DNA of 58,769 nt from contig CAJUFH010000014.1 of the NCBI GenBank assembly GCA_910585755.1, positions 1 through 58,769 on the forward strand, read 5' to 3'. Source of the stretch: an uncultured Muribaculaceae bacterium (GTDB lineage: Bacteria > Bacteroidota > Bacteroidia > Bacteroidales > Muribaculaceae). Below the pieces are notes generated by a model, which saw only the letters and a list, made by a program, of their open reading frames with translations, was not told the DNA's origin and did not search any database. A program made the position numbers and the translations under genes. Positions 16,577-26,951 of this stretch are shown here, one piece after another (position 1 is the first letter of the stretch; each line of letters opens with the position of its first letter).

Positions 16577-19500
16577 ATGAAACTATTTCAGAAAACAGCC
16601 ATCTCCGGCGACTCCATCGCCTGGACGCGCAGGCTGCTGGCAGCCGTGCTGATCGCTCCGGCGATCTCTCTTTCGGTGTCCGCCGCCGACATCACGGTGC
16701 GCGGCACTGTCAACGGCGACGGCGAACCGCTCCCCGGAGCGACAGTGACAGAAAGCGGGCGTCCCGGAAACGGCACCACTACAGACGCCGACGGACGATT
16801 CTCCCTCACCCTCTCCGACAAATCAAAAATCACAGCCAGCTTCATCGGCTACAAGACGGCGACCGTAAAGGTTGCCGGACGCCCGAATATCGACATCACG
16901 CTCGAAGCTGACGACAACGTGCTCGACGAGGTAATCGCGATCGGTTACGGAGTGCAGCAGAAAAAGCTCGTCACCGGCGCTACCCTCCAGGTAAAGGGGG
17001 ACGACATCGCGAAGCAGAACACGATGAGCGCCTACGGCGCGCTCCAGAGCCAGGCCCCCGGCGTGAACATCGTCAAGAACACCGGTAAGGCGGGCGACGG
17101 ATTCAAGGTAAACATCCGCGGCCTCGGCACCATATATAACTCCTCTCCCCTGGTGGTAATCGACGGAGTGAGCGGCGGAGACCTCAACCTACTCGACCCT
17201 AACGACATCGAGAGCATCGACGTGCTGAAGGACGCCGCGTCGGCCGCCATCTACGGCGCGAGAGCCGCCAACGGCGTAATCCTCGTGACAACGAAGAAGG
17301 GGGGCAAGGAACGCGTCAACGCCCACTTCAACATGTACCTCGGCTGGCAGGAAATCCCCAAGACCGTAACTCCCCTCAACGCCCAGCAGTATGTGATGCT
17401 TATGAAGGAGACCGGCCTGACCGACGCCGACTTCGCCGCCAACGTCCCCCTTTGGGACGAAATCCAGAGCGGGAAGTTCACCGGCACAAACTGGCTCGAC
17501 GAAATCCAGAAGAAGGACGGATTCAAACAGGGCTATAATTTCGGCCTCGACGGCGGGGGCGAGCGCTCGACCTACTCCCTCGGCATCAGCTACTCTTCTG
17601 AAACTCCGACAATCGGCATCAAGGCCGACGACGTTAAGCAGCGCTACGAACGCTACACCCTCCGCTTCAACTCGGAGCATATCGTTGTAAAGCGCCCGGA
17701 CCGCGACCTGCTGAAATTCGGCCAGACCCTGACCATGGCCCATATCAACTCCCGCGGCATGACCCAGGGCACGGGCAACATGTACTGGAACGACGTGCGC
17801 AACGCCCTCTGCGCTTCCCCGCTCTTCCCCGTCTGGGAGATTCCCGGCGAGAAATACGCGTGGCCCGTGCTGCTCGACCCCGACGAGACCAACCCGCTGG
17901 CCGAAATGTACTACCTCCGCTCATTCTCGCAGAGCAAGAACTACAACGCCCGCGGCAACCTCTATCTCGTCCTTGAACCAATCAAAGGCCTGACTTTCAA
18001 GAGCGCCTTCGGGTTCGCCTACAACGGCTGGAACTCCCGCGAATACACTCCCGCCTACCAGATTAACGAAAAGACCTACTCCAAGACCGACCGCGTCGGC
18101 CAGGGTTCCGGCAACGGCCTGCAATGGTCCTGGGACAACACCCTGAGCTACGACTTCACCGTCAAAGGACACCATCTCAACGTGCTCGTCGGCAACTCCG
18201 TAGAAAAGTGGGGGCTCGGCCAGGACATAAACGGGTCAAACCGCGACAGCGAGTTCGACAGCTTTGACTACGCGTGGCTCAGCAACGTCAAGACAATCGC
18301 CTCCGGCTCAACCACCCTTTCCGGCGCGCCATGGAGCCGCGGACAGCTCGTCAGTTGGTTCGGGCGCGTCAACTACGACTACGACCGCCGCTATATGGCT
18401 TCCGTGATCATGCGCGCCGACGGCTCCTCGAACTTCGCCCGAGGCCACCGCTGGGGCTACTTCCCCTCCGTGTCCGCCGGATGGAATATCGCCGCCGAGA
18501 AATTCATGGAAGGGCAGAGCCACTGGCTCGACATGCTGAAAATCCGCGCATCGTGGGGCGAGAACGGCAACTGCAATATCCCGACATTCCGCTACCTCTC
18601 CACCATCGCATTCGGTAACGCCAACAACGCCGCCTGGTACTATTTCGGCGACGACAAGTCGAATCCCACAATCGGCGCCTACCCCGACATCATGAGCAAC
18701 CCCGAACTGAAATGGGAGACCTCCCGCCAGACCGACATCGGCCTTGACGCACGCTTCCTCGGAAACCGCCTCGGCTTCACCTTCGACTGGTACGAGAAGA
18801 AGACCCTCGACTGGCTCGTGCAGCCCACCGCCCTCGGCATATGGGGCACAGGCGCGCCCTACGTCAACGGCGGCGACATCAAGAACACCGGCATAGAGGT
18901 ATCGGTTTCCTGGAACGACCGCGTAGGCGACTTCACCTACAGCGTTTCCGCAAACCTGGCCCACAACCGCAACGAGGTGCTCCGCATTGCCAACGGCAAC
19001 GGCCTGATCGAGGGCACTGCCGGAATCCTGGCCCAGAACACTACTTCATTCTACCGCGCCGAAGAGGGGCACCCCCTCGGCTACTTCTACGGCTATCAGA
19101 CCGCAGGCATATTCCAAAACCGGGATCAGATTGACAACTATATCTCTCCGGCGACCGGCCAGCCAATCATGCCAAACGCCAAGCCCGGCGACGTTATCTT
19201 CGTCGACCGCGACAAGGACGGCTCCATAACCGACAAGGACCGCACCTCGATCGGCAACCCCTACCCCGACATCACCTACGGCCTGAACATCATGCTCGGA
19301 TGGAAGGGCCTCGACTTCTCGCTGACAGGCTACGGAGTGGCCGGCAACCAGATCGCCCGCTCCTACCGCTCGGGAACGGACAAGCCCTACGACAACTACA
19401 CGACTGAGATGCTCGGACGCTGGCACGGCGAAGGAACGTCGAACCGCCTCCCCGCAGTCGGCGGCTCCTCAATCAACTGGCAGTATGTCAGCGACCTCTA

Positions 19501-19753
19501 TATCGAGGACGGCGACTATTTCCGAATCACCAACATCACCCTGGGCTACGACTTCAAGAAACTCTTCCCGCGGCTGCCGCTGTCGAAACTGCGGTTGTAC
19601 GGCGCCGTGCAGAACCCGTTCACGTTCACCAAGTACTCCGGCATGGACCCCGAAATCGGTTACGGTGGCGGCGACAACTGGGCTACCGGCATCGACCTCG
19701 GCTATTATCCAGGCTCCCGCAGCTACATGGTCGGTCTTAACATCGAATATTAA
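16577..19753 (+). CDS. SusC-like TonB-dependent outer-membrane transporter
   Basis: A 1058-residue SusC/RagA-family receptor. After an export signal (about 1-35) comes a carboxypeptidase-regulatory-like beta-sandwich (ITVRGTVNGDGEPLPGATV ... ITASFIGYKTATV, about 37-110). Next are a TonB-box-like stretch (LDEVIAIGYGVQ), the plug domain with IRGLGTI and VIDGVSGGDLNLLDPNDIESIDVLKDAASAAIYGARAANGVILVTTKKG, and a beta-barrel ending in aromatic RSYMVGLNIEY. It imports oligosaccharides captured by the SusD partner 23 bp downstream, powered by TonB-ExbBD. It is the first gene of a six-gene operon with a repeated operator upstream. Substrate, inferred from neighbours, is a beta-glucan. Confidence 0.96.
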   Translation: MKLFQKTAISGDSIAWTRRLLAAVLIAPAISLSVSAADITVRGTVNGDGEPLPGATVTESGRPGNGTTTDADGRFSLTLSDKSKITASFIGYKTATVKVAGRPNIDITLEADDNVLDEVIAIGYGVQQKKLVTGATLQVKGDDIAKQNTMSAYGALQSQAPGVNIVKNTGKAGDGFKVNIRGLGTIYNSSPLVVIDGVSGGDLNLLDPNDIESIDVLKDAASAAIYGARAANGVILVTTKKGGKERVNAHFNMYLGWQEIPKTVTPLNAQQYVMLMKETGLTDADFAANVPLWDEIQSGKFTGTNWLDEIQKKDGFKQGYNFGLDGGGERSTYSLGISYSSETPTIGIKADDVKQRYERYTLRFNSEHIVVKRPDRDLLKFGQTLTMAHINSRGMTQGTGNMYWNDVRNALCASPLFPVWEIPGEKYAWPVLLDPDETNPLAEMYYLRSFSQSKNYNARGNLYLVLEPIKGLTFKSAFGFAYNGWNSREYTPAYQINEKTYSKTDRVGQGSGNGLQWSWDNTLSYDFTVKGHHLNVLVGNSVEKWGLGQDINGSNRDSEFDSFDYAWLSNVKTIASGSTTLSGAPWSRGQLVSWFGRVNYDYDRRYMASVIMRADGSSNFARGHRWGYFPSVSAGWNIAAEKFMEGQSHWLDMLKIRASWGENGNCNIPTFRYLSTIAFGNANNAAWYYFGDDKSNPTIGAYPDIMSNPELKWETSRQTDIGLDARFLGNRLGFTFDWYEKKTLDWLVQPTALGIWGTGAPYVNGGDIKNTGIEVSVSWNDRVGDFTYSVSANLAHNRNEVLRIANGNGLIEGTAGILAQNTTSFYRAEEGHPLGYFYGYQTAGIFQNRDQIDNYISPATGQPIMPNAKPGDVIFVDRDKDGSITDKDRTSIGNPYPDITYGLNIMLGWKGLDFSLTGYGVAGNQIARSYRSGTDKPYDNYTTEMLGRWHGEGTSNRLPAVGGSSINWQYVSDLYIEDGDYFRITNITLGYDFKKLFPRLPLSKLRLYGAVQNPFTFTKYSGMDPEIGYGGGDNWATGIDLGYYPGSRSYMVGLNIEY

Positions 19754-19776
19754 CCCGCTCACCAACGCATAATCAA

Positions 19777-21450
19777 ATGAAAAAGATATTTTCCATATTA
19801 GCCATATTCCTCTGCATGGTAGCGGCAACCGGCTGCGAGGACTTCCTCGACACCGAGAACCTTACCAAGAAGGACACTTCCAACTACCCCAAGAATCCCG
19901 ATGACATGGACCAGCTCCTGGTCGGTGTTTACTCGATGATCGGACGATGCGAACCGCTCGGATTCTCGTACTTCGTCTCCGAACTGATGAGCGACAACTG
20001 CTTCGGCGGGGGCGACAACGCCGACAAGTCGTGCAAGGCGATGGACCAGTTCAAGAAATCCAGCGAGGATATGTTCCGCTGGTGCTGGCGCGCCCGCTAT
20101 ATGGGTGTCTACCGCTCCAACTTCCTCCTGAGCCAGCTCGACAAAATCGAATGGGACTCGCAGGAGCACCGCGACGCCGTCGAGGGTGAATGCCGTATGA
20201 TGCGCGCGTTCTTCTACTTCGACCTCTCCCGCATGTTCGGCGAAGTTCCCCTCGTGACAACCCCCGAAGCGGTCAACATCCCCAAGAATCCCGCCGCCGA
20301 GACATACGCTTTCATTGCCTCCGACCTCGTCGCCGCGATTGAGAAAATGCCCGACACGAAAGTCACCGACATGTCGCGCGACGACAACGGCCGCATGACC
20401 CGCTGGGCAGCCGAGGCCCTCCTCGCCCGCGTATGGCTTTTCTATACCGGCTATTACAACCAAAACTCCCTCCCGACCGTCGGGGGCGGCGAAGTGACAA
20501 AGGCCCAGGTTCAGGGCTACATAGCCGACTGCATCGCCAACAGCGGCCACGACCTCCTCTCCGACTTCCGGAACCTCTGGCCCTACAGCCACGTGCAGGA
20601 TTACAAGTACACCGCCGACAACGGCCTCAACTGGGCCGGCGACGGCAACATCGAGGAGGTTATGGCTATCAAATACTCCACAATCGGCACCTGGGACGTG
20701 ATTTCCCAGAAATGCAACCAGGTATGCCTCTACTACGGTGTCCGCGGACAGAGCAATTATGTGTTCACATTCCCGTTCGGCCAGGGATGGGGCTTCGGGA
20801 CAGTCAATCCCAAACTCTGGGAGGACTGGGACGACGCCGACATACGCAAGAAAGGGTCCGTGATCGACTGCAACGACAAGAACGAGATGCGCCTTTACAT
20901 GAAGGGTGGCGGCAACGCGGCAGAGGAGACCTACTACATCAACAAAAAGCATTGCCCCATCAATGTTTATTCCGATGCCTCCAAGCAGCACGTTGTCAAT
21001 TACAGCGTGCCCCTCTACGGAATGACCGAAACCAACTTCCAGCTCAACAACACCCAGGACATCATCCTCATCCGCTTCTCCGACGTTCTGCTGATGGGTG
21101 CCGAGCTTGAATGTCCCGAGGCGCAGGCGTACTTCGACCGCGTACGCGGACGCGTCGGCCTCCCCTCACTCCCAGCGACTCTCGACAATATCAAGGCCGA
21201 ACGCCGTTTCGAGCTGGCTTTCGAGGGTGAGCGCTACTACGACCTTCTCCGCTGGCACGACGAGCGCCTGATCACGGAAAATCAGACCGACATCCAGATT
21301 TACGACCGCAAACTCCCCCGCAAGAAGAGCGTCGTCTACCGCCCCGAAACTCGCGGATTCCTCCCGATTCCGCTGACGGAAATCCAGCTTTCCGAAGGGG
21401 TGCTGACCCAGAATCCCGGCTGGGAAGGAACCGACTGCTACCTCGAATAA
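19777..21450 (+). CDS. SusD-like glycan-binding outer-membrane lipoprotein
   Basis: A 557-residue RagB/SusD-family protein. The signal peptide ends in a lipobox with lipidated Cys20 (MVAATGC-EDFLDTENL), the usual start of SusD proteins. The N-terminal TPR-like half contains EGECRMMRAFFYFDLSRMFGEVPLVTTP, typical of the family. The C-terminal region contains NIKAERRFELAFEGERYYDLLRW, ending in PIPLTEIQLSEGVLTQNPGW. It caps the SusC transporter 23 bp upstream, binding glycan at the cell surface. Aromatic residues that contact sugar cannot be chosen from sequence alone. Confidence 0.96.
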   Translation: MKKIFSILAIFLCMVAATGCEDFLDTENLTKKDTSNYPKNPDDMDQLLVGVYSMIGRCEPLGFSYFVSELMSDNCFGGGDNADKSCKAMDQFKKSSEDMFRWCWRARYMGVYRSNFLLSQLDKIEWDSQEHRDAVEGECRMMRAFFYFDLSRMFGEVPLVTTPEAVNIPKNPAAETYAFIASDLVAAIEKMPDTKVTDMSRDDNGRMTRWAAEALLARVWLFYTGYYNQNSLPTVGGGEVTKAQVQGYIADCIANSGHDLLSDFRNLWPYSHVQDYKYTADNGLNWAGDGNIEEVMAIKYSTIGTWDVISQKCNQVCLYYGVRGQSNYVFTFPFGQGWGFGTVNPKLWEDWDDADIRKKGSVIDCNDKNEMRLYMKGGGNAAEETYYINKKHCPINVYSDASKQHVVNYSVPLYGMTETNFQLNNTQDIILIRFSDVLLMGAELECPEAQAYFDRVRGRVGLPSLPATLDNIKAERRFELAFEGERYYDLLRWHDERLITENQTDIQIYDRKLPRKKSVVYRPETRGFLPIPLTEIQLSEGVLTQNPGWEGTDCYLE

Positions 21451-21508
21451 TCGCCCTTTCGCGACCTTGAATCCATATTTGAAAGTAAGTTAGATAGTTA
21501 AGATAGGT

Positions 21509-22912
21509 ATGTCAACATGCAGCCGTAGAGGCTTTTTGAAGACCGCAGCACTCTTTGCCGCCGCTGCCGCCCTCCCCCAGGGGATGGCGGCGCGGGGCGG
21601 GAGCTCGCGAAAAGACACGCTGTCCCTCGCCAATAAAAAAGTGCGGGTCAACGACACCTACGACGTAATCGTGGCCGGAGGCGGTCCCGCCGGATGCGCC
21701 GCCGCGATCGCCGCCGCTTCGGAAGGACGCAAGACCCTCTTGATCGAGGCCACCGGCAATCTCGGAGGACTCGGAACCTCGGGGATGGTACCCGCCTGGT
21801 GCCCCTTCACCGACGGAGAGAAAATAATCTACCGTGGACTGGCCGAAAAGGTGTTCCGGCAGGCAAAGGCCGGAGTGCCCCACGAACCAGCCGACAAGTT
21901 CGACTGGGTAACGATAAATCCCGAATACCTCATCGGCGTTTACGACCGAATGGTGGAGGAGTCGGGAGCCGACGTGCTGTTTTTCTCACGCGTGGCTGCG
22001 GTTGAAATGTCGGCCGACGATGCCGTCGACGCGGTTGTCGTAGCCAACAAGGATGGTCTGACCGCCTATCGCCCGAAAATCGTTATTGACGCGACCGGCG
22101 ACGGCGATATCGCCGCCTGGGTCGGAGCCGAATACCTCAAGGGGGATGCCGAGGGCGTGCTGCAGAAAAGCACACTCTGCTTCTCCGTAGCCAACGTAAA
22201 TACCGAGGCTTATCTTAACGGACCCGAGCTCCATTCTGGGCACAACCCCGACAGCGCCTCGGTCCGTGCCCACCGTACCGGCAGATTCCCGCTGCTCGAT
22301 ACCCACTGCTGCCACAACCTTGTGGGCCCCGGCGTAGTACAGTTCAACGCCAACCATATAGAAATCAAGGACACTACCGACCCGCGGCAGCTCTCCGACG
22401 CCATGCGCCTCGGAAGACGCGCCGCCGACCAGCACCTCGAAATGCTCAAGGAGTTCCGCCCTGATGCATTCAAGGACGCGTTCGTCGTGAAAACAGCAAT
22501 CATTCCGGGCATACGCGACAGCCGCCGAATCGTCGGCGACTACATTTTTACCGGCGATGACTGGCGGGCCCGTAAGAGCTTCGACGACGAAATCGGGCGC
22601 AACTGCTATTTTATCGACATCCATAAGGAAGGGGTCCCCCACGTCCATTACGGCCGCGGGGAAAGCCACGGCATCCCCTACCGCTGCCTGACCCCGAAGA
22701 AGCTCCGCAACGTGCTGACGGCCGGGCGCTGCATCTCGACCGACGACGAGGCATACGGCTCGCTCCGCGTCATGCCCCCCTGCCTTGTAACAGGCGAAGC
22801 TGCCGGAGTGGCGGCCTCCCTGGCCGCCGCGTCCGATATACGCGACATCCACCAGGTCGATACCGGAGACCTCCGCCGCATCCTTAAATCACGCGGCCAG
22901 TATTTCCTCTAA
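21509..22912 (+). CDS. Tat-exported FAD-dependent oxidoreductase
   Basis: A 467-residue protein with a twin-arginine signal (SRRGFLK at 5-11 followed by an Ala-rich hydrophobic stretch), which fits export of a prefolded flavoprotein. Residues about 52-80 form the FAD-binding Rossmann motif (YDVIVAGGGPAGCAAAIAAA). VIDATGDGDIAAWVGAEYL and the C-terminal IPYRCLTPKKLRNVLTAGRCISTDDEAYGSLRVMPPCLVTGEAAGVAAS are typical of the FAD_oxidored family (PF12831-like). The reaction is not known; oxidation of a sugar or of a glycoside aglycone is a possibility given the PUL setting. A second member of the family closes the operon. It lies 58 bp after susD and 18 bp before the GH3 gene. Confidence 0.85.
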   Translation: MSTCSRRGFLKTAALFAAAAALPQGMAARGGSSRKDTLSLANKKVRVNDTYDVIVAGGGPAGCAAAIAAASEGRKTLLIEATGNLGGLGTSGMVPAWCPFTDGEKIIYRGLAEKVFRQAKAGVPHEPADKFDWVTINPEYLIGVYDRMVEESGADVLFFSRVAAVEMSADDAVDAVVVANKDGLTAYRPKIVIDATGDGDIAAWVGAEYLKGDAEGVLQKSTLCFSVANVNTEAYLNGPELHSGHNPDSASVRAHRTGRFPLLDTHCCHNLVGPGVVQFNANHIEIKDTTDPRQLSDAMRLGRRAADQHLEMLKEFRPDAFKDAFVVKTAIIPGIRDSRRIVGDYIFTGDDWRARKSFDDEIGRNCYFIDIHKEGVPHVHYGRGESHGIPYRCLTPKKLRNVLTAGRCISTDDEAYGSLRVMPPCLVTGEAAGVAASLAAASDIRDIHQVDTGDLRRILKSRGQYFL

Positions 22913-22930
22913 ACATATTGTGCGAATCCG

Positions 22931-25165
22931 ATGATATTCAATAGAATCGCAATAACTGCCCTGCTCGCCGCCGCTGCAACGGCCGCACTAGCCGACAACG
23001 CCCTCCCGCCCTATCTCGACGACTCTCTTCCCGCCGAGCAGAGAATCGAGGACGCGCTGACCCGGATGACCCTCGACGATAAAATCGCCCTGATCCATGC
23101 GCAGTCGAAATTCAGCACTCCGGGATGCCCCCGCCTGGGAATCCCCGAGATATGGATGAGCGACGGCCCCCACGGCGTGAGGGTCGAATTCGACTGGGAC
23201 GAATGGCAGTCGGCCGGATGGACCAACGACTCCTGCACCGCCCTCCCGGCCCTAACCTGCCTGGCCGCGACATTCAACCCCGAACTCGCCGGACAATACG
23301 GCAACGTCGTCGGCGAGGAAGCCAGATTCCGAAAGAAAGACATCATTCTCGGCCCGGGAGTGAACATCTACCGCACCCCGCTGAGCGGACGCAATTTCGA
23401 ATACACGGGTGAAGACCCCGTGCTCGCCTCTCGCATAGTCGTTCCGTACATAAAGGGGTTGCAGCAGAATGGCGTCAGCGCCTGCATGAAGCATTTCGCC
23501 CTCAACAACCAGGAACACAACCGCGACGCCGTCAACGTGATAGTTGACGAGCGCGCTCTTAACGAACTCTATCTTCCGGCCTTCCGCGCCGGAGTGACCG
23601 AGGGGGGCGTATGGGCGGTAATGGGATCTTACAACAAGTACAAAGGTACCTACTGCACCCACAATGACACCCTCGTCAACGAAATCCTGAAAAAGCAATG
23701 GGGCTTCGACGGAGTGTTCATAACCGACTGGGGCTCTGCCCACGACACCCGCGAAGCGGCCCTCAACGGCCTTGACATCGAAATGGGGTCCTGGACCAAC
23801 GGACTTACCTGGGGCAAGAGCAACGCCTACGACGACTATTATATGGCCGAACCGCTCAAAAGACTGGTGCGTTCGGGCGAAATCGACGAGAAAGTTGTCG
23901 ACGAAAAAGCGCGCAGGGTGCTCCGTCTATGCCTCCGCACTAATATGAACCGCCAACGCCCCTGGGGCTCGATGCATACCCCCGAACATCTCGCCGTGGC
24001 CCGCGAAGTGGCCCGCGAGGGAATCGTGCTGTTGAAAAACGAAAAATGTTTCCTCCCGCTCCGCGACGGCACCCGAATCGCAGTAATCGGGGAAAACGCC
24101 GTGAAATCGCTTACAAAGGGTGGCGGCAGCTCAGAACTGAAGCCTCGTGTCGAAATCTCTCCGTTGCAGGGAATCAGAGAGCGTTTCGGCGAGAAGAACG
24201 TGACTTTCTCGCTTGGCTACGCTTCCGGCGAGCCAAACTACTCCAACGAGCTTCCTTCGCCATACGACGCTGACTCCCTGCGCGTCGCCGCTATTGAGAC
24301 GGCGAGAAACGCCGACGTCGTAATCTTCATCGGCGGCCTCAACAAGAACTACCGCCAGGACTGCGAGGGGGAGGACCGCGCGACCTACGATCTCCCCTTC
24401 GGGCAGAACGAGCTTATCGCCGCTATCCGCGAGGTCAATCCACGCACGGCGGTTGTAATTGTCAGCGGCAACGCCGTAGCGATGCCCTGGGCGGAAAAAG
24501 TCCCCGCTATTGTGCAAAGCTGGTATCTCGGAAGCATGGGAGGCCCGGCATTGGCCGACATCCTCTCCGGCGACGTGAATCCGAGCGGGAAGCTCCCCTT
24601 CTCGATTCCGGTCAACCTGACCGACTGCGCCGCGCATGCCTTTGGCGAAAGCGCCTACCCCGGAGTTGACGGAAACGTGCGTTACGAAGAGGGACTACTT
24701 GTCGGCTACCGCTGGCACGATACCCGACGCATCCCCGCCCGTTATCCCTTCGGCCACGGCCTGAGCTACACCGCTTTCCGTTATTCCGACCTCGCTACCG
24801 ATAAAAAGGAATACGCGCCGACGGACACCGTGACAGTGACCATGACCCTCGAGAACAAGGGTAAGGTTGCCGGAGCCGAGACGGTCCAGTTCTACGCCGC
24901 GCAGAAAGCGCCCCGCCTTCCCCGTCCTGCCAAGGAGCTGAAAGGGTTCGCCAAAACCTCTCTCGCTCCGGGCGAGAAAAAGACTGTCACCGTGACAATC
25001 CCTGTAGCCGACCTCGCCTATTATGACGACACTCTCCGCCGGTGGATTGTCGACGACGACGAATTTACCATCCTCGCCGGGGCCTCCAGCACCGACATCC
25101 GCGGCAAAGCCGTGTTCAAAACCAGTTCCTATAGTTCATTAGCAGACAACAAAAGACTCCCATGA
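22931..25165 (+). CDS. GH3 beta-glucosidase
   Basis: A 744-residue periplasmic glycoside hydrolase family 3 enzyme. A signal peptide (about 1-21) is followed by the (beta/alpha)8 barrel with MKHFALNNQE and the nucleophile motif GFDGVFITDW, where Asp266 is the expected nucleophile. The alpha/beta sandwich carries GEDRATYDLPFGQ, and a fibronectin-III-like C-terminal domain contains TVTMTLENKGKVAGAETVQFYAAQ (about 630-720). It removes terminal beta-linked glucose from oligosaccharides produced by the GH16 enzymes. Its 3' end overlaps the next gene by 4 bp (ATGA), so translation is likely coupled. Confidence 0.93.
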   Translation: MIFNRIAITALLAAAATAALADNALPPYLDDSLPAEQRIEDALTRMTLDDKIALIHAQSKFSTPGCPRLGIPEIWMSDGPHGVRVEFDWDEWQSAGWTNDSCTALPALTCLAATFNPELAGQYGNVVGEEARFRKKDIILGPGVNIYRTPLSGRNFEYTGEDPVLASRIVVPYIKGLQQNGVSACMKHFALNNQEHNRDAVNVIVDERALNELYLPAFRAGVTEGGVWAVMGSYNKYKGTYCTHNDTLVNEILKKQWGFDGVFITDWGSAHDTREAALNGLDIEMGSWTNGLTWGKSNAYDDYYMAEPLKRLVRSGEIDEKVVDEKARRVLRLCLRTNMNRQRPWGSMHTPEHLAVAREVAREGIVLLKNEKCFLPLRDGTRIAVIGENAVKSLTKGGGSSELKPRVEISPLQGIRERFGEKNVTFSLGYASGEPNYSNELPSPYDADSLRVAAIETARNADVVIFIGGLNKNYRQDCEGEDRATYDLPFGQNELIAAIREVNPRTAVVIVSGNAVAMPWAEKVPAIVQSWYLGSMGGPALADILSGDVNPSGKLPFSIPVNLTDCAAHAFGESAYPGVDGNVRYEEGLLVGYRWHDTRRIPARYPFGHGLSYTAFRYSDLATDKKEYAPTDTVTVTMTLENKGKVAGAETVQFYAAQKAPRLPRPAKELKGFAKTSLAPGEKKTVTVTIPVADLAYYDDTLRRWIVDDDEFTILAGASSTDIRGKAVFKTSSYSSLADNKRLP

Positions 25166-26946
25166 AAACCATATTCAAATATCTCTTAGGCGCGGCGCTG
25201 ACAACAGCGTGCGCCGCTCCTTCATCCGCGGCCGAAACAGCCGACGGAGGGAATGGCAAACTTACGTTTCTCCTTACCGGCGCTTCATTCTCCGTCCCCG
25301 AGAACGGGTGGTTTGAAATCGGTTGCGAAGATCTCGGCGCCGAGGCTGTCAACAAGGCCGTCAGCGGTGAAGCGATATACCACACCGCCCGCCGCATGAA
25401 CCTCGGGACGTTCTACACTCCCGAAGAGCTGGACAATATCGACGTCTTCGTAATCGGCCATGTCCACAACCAGAACGTCGCCAACGAGCAGTGGCTCAAG
25501 GAAAACTGGGAAGATTATACCAATATCGCCTCGACCACCGACTACTCCGTGGCCTACGACTATGTGATCAAGCGCTATATCGCCGACTGCAAGGCACTGA
25601 AAGACAATCCCGAATCGAAATATTACGGTACCGAGGACGGGAAGCCCGTAAAAATAATGTTCTGCACCCACTGGCACGACTCGCGCACGACCTATAATCC
25701 CGCCATTCGCAAGCTCGCCGCCAAATGGGGCTTCCCACTGGTGAAATTCGACGAAAACATCGGCTTCTCCCGGCTTGACGCCGCGACTCCCGAAGAGCAG
25801 CCGAGCCTGCGCTTCGCCCACGACACCGAGACCATCGGCGGCGTCAAATACGGATGGCATCCCCTCCGCGGCAGCAACAGCTACATCCAGCGCCGCATGG
25901 CCCAGATTTTCGTGGAAGAAGCGCGTACCTATCTCGGTCTCGATGTCCCTTTTGATTATGCCCTAACCCCGGCATCCCCTCTGGTGGTGAAGGGCGAAAC
26001 TGCGAGAATGCTCGTGAACTTCAAGGCCGGCCACTATCCCTTCTCTATCGACGGGAACGCCATTACCACCTGCCCCTATTTCTGGGAGGCTGAAAACGCC
26101 CAGAACGACGTGACATTCAACGCGTCGTCGGTTCTCGACGCGAATGGGACAGCCGCAGCCTCGGGCAGCGCTAAAGCCACCGTAATGGTAGCCGACAAGG
26201 TTATCCCCTGCTCCTACGACAGCTTCGTCCACCAGGCCGAGCAGAGCAAGGGGCACGCCGACGCGCAGACTCTCGACCTCAAGAACGGCGACGGATGGTC
26301 GCGCCGCATTTACGTCACATTCCCCCTCGCCGACGTTCCCGACGACGCGGCCCGCATCGGAATCCGGCTCTACTATGAGAGCGTCGTACCGGGAAAACTG
26401 AACAACGAAAACCGCCCCCTCGACGGCATCGAGACCCTCGAACTGGGAGGCAACACATCTACCTACACAGCTAATCTCTCCTGGGACAACCACCACAACC
26501 ACGTTTTCGAGCCGGTGACCTCGGCGCAGCTTACGCAGAACATGCTCGAATCCTATGTGGGATGGGATGTCACTGATTTCGTGAAGGACAAGATTCTCGA
26601 AGGCGCGTCTAATGTCACATTCCGCATATCGACCCCGTACCAATGGCGCGCTCTCAGCCGCTTCACCGCCTCCGAATCAACCTCGAATCCCGGAAAGGGG
26701 CCACAGATGCTGATAGCGTTCCCCCGCGGCGCCACCGGCATCAAAAACTCCTTCGTCCCTGCTAAGGCAATAACTGTCAACGGTCTGACTATCAACAATC
26801 CCGCAGGGGAACACGTCTCCGTAATTTCCGTTGACGGCAGAACCGCCATCCGCTCATCCGAAACAGCAATCGACCTTTCCGCTCTCCTCCCCGGCATATA
26901 CATCGCCGTAGCCGGTAATGAATCTGTAAAATTCGTAATACATTAA
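25162..26946 (+). CDS. SGNH-hydrolase-like exported protein (DUF5040-type) with beta-sandwich and sorting-like tail
   Basis: A 594-residue exported protein. Residues about 33-255 look like an SGNH/GDSL-type esterase of the kind annotated DUF5040. It opens LTFLLTGASFSVPENGWFEIGCEDLGAEAVNKAVSGEAI, where Ser42 in GAS would be the nucleophile (GDS in classical members). It closes YGWHPLRGSNSYIQ with His233 as likely catalytic His. Residues about 330-530 form a DNRLRE/CBM96-like beta-sandwich (DAQTLDLKNGDGWSRRIYVTFPLADVP), and the last ~65 residues resemble a type A sorting domain (VISVDGRTA ... LLPGIYIAVAG). It may remove acyl groups from the PUL glycan. It overlaps the GH3 gene by 4 bp and precedes the last gene by 5 bp. 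The catalytic assignment is inference. Confidence 0.75.
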   Translation: MKTIFKYLLGAALTTACAAPSSAAETADGGNGKLTFLLTGASFSVPENGWFEIGCEDLGAEAVNKAVSGEAIYHTARRMNLGTFYTPEELDNIDVFVIGHVHNQNVANEQWLKENWEDYTNIASTTDYSVAYDYVIKRYIADCKALKDNPESKYYGTEDGKPVKIMFCTHWHDSRTTYNPAIRKLAAKWGFPLVKFDENIGFSRLDAATPEEQPSLRFAHDTETIGGVKYGWHPLRGSNSYIQRRMAQIFVEEARTYLGLDVPFDYALTPASPLVVKGETARMLVNFKAGHYPFSIDGNAITTCPYFWEAENAQNDVTFNASSVLDANGTAAASGSAKATVMVADKVIPCSYDSFVHQAEQSKGHADAQTLDLKNGDGWSRRIYVTFPLADVPDDAARIGIRLYYESVVPGKLNNENRPLDGIETLELGGNTSTYTANLSWDNHHNHVFEPVTSAQLTQNMLESYVGWDVTDFVKDKILEGASNVTFRISTPYQWRALSRFTASESTSNPGKGPQMLIAFPRGATGIKNSFVPAKAITVNGLTINNPAGEHVSVISVDGRTAIRSSETAIDLSALLPGIYIAVAGNESVKFVIH

Positions 26947-26951
26947 CCGCT

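Noticed and set aside
19798..20991. 397-residue open frame antisense to susD
   Set aside because: The translation is Val/Gly-rich without structure, and the plus strand carries a canonical SusD lipoprotein.
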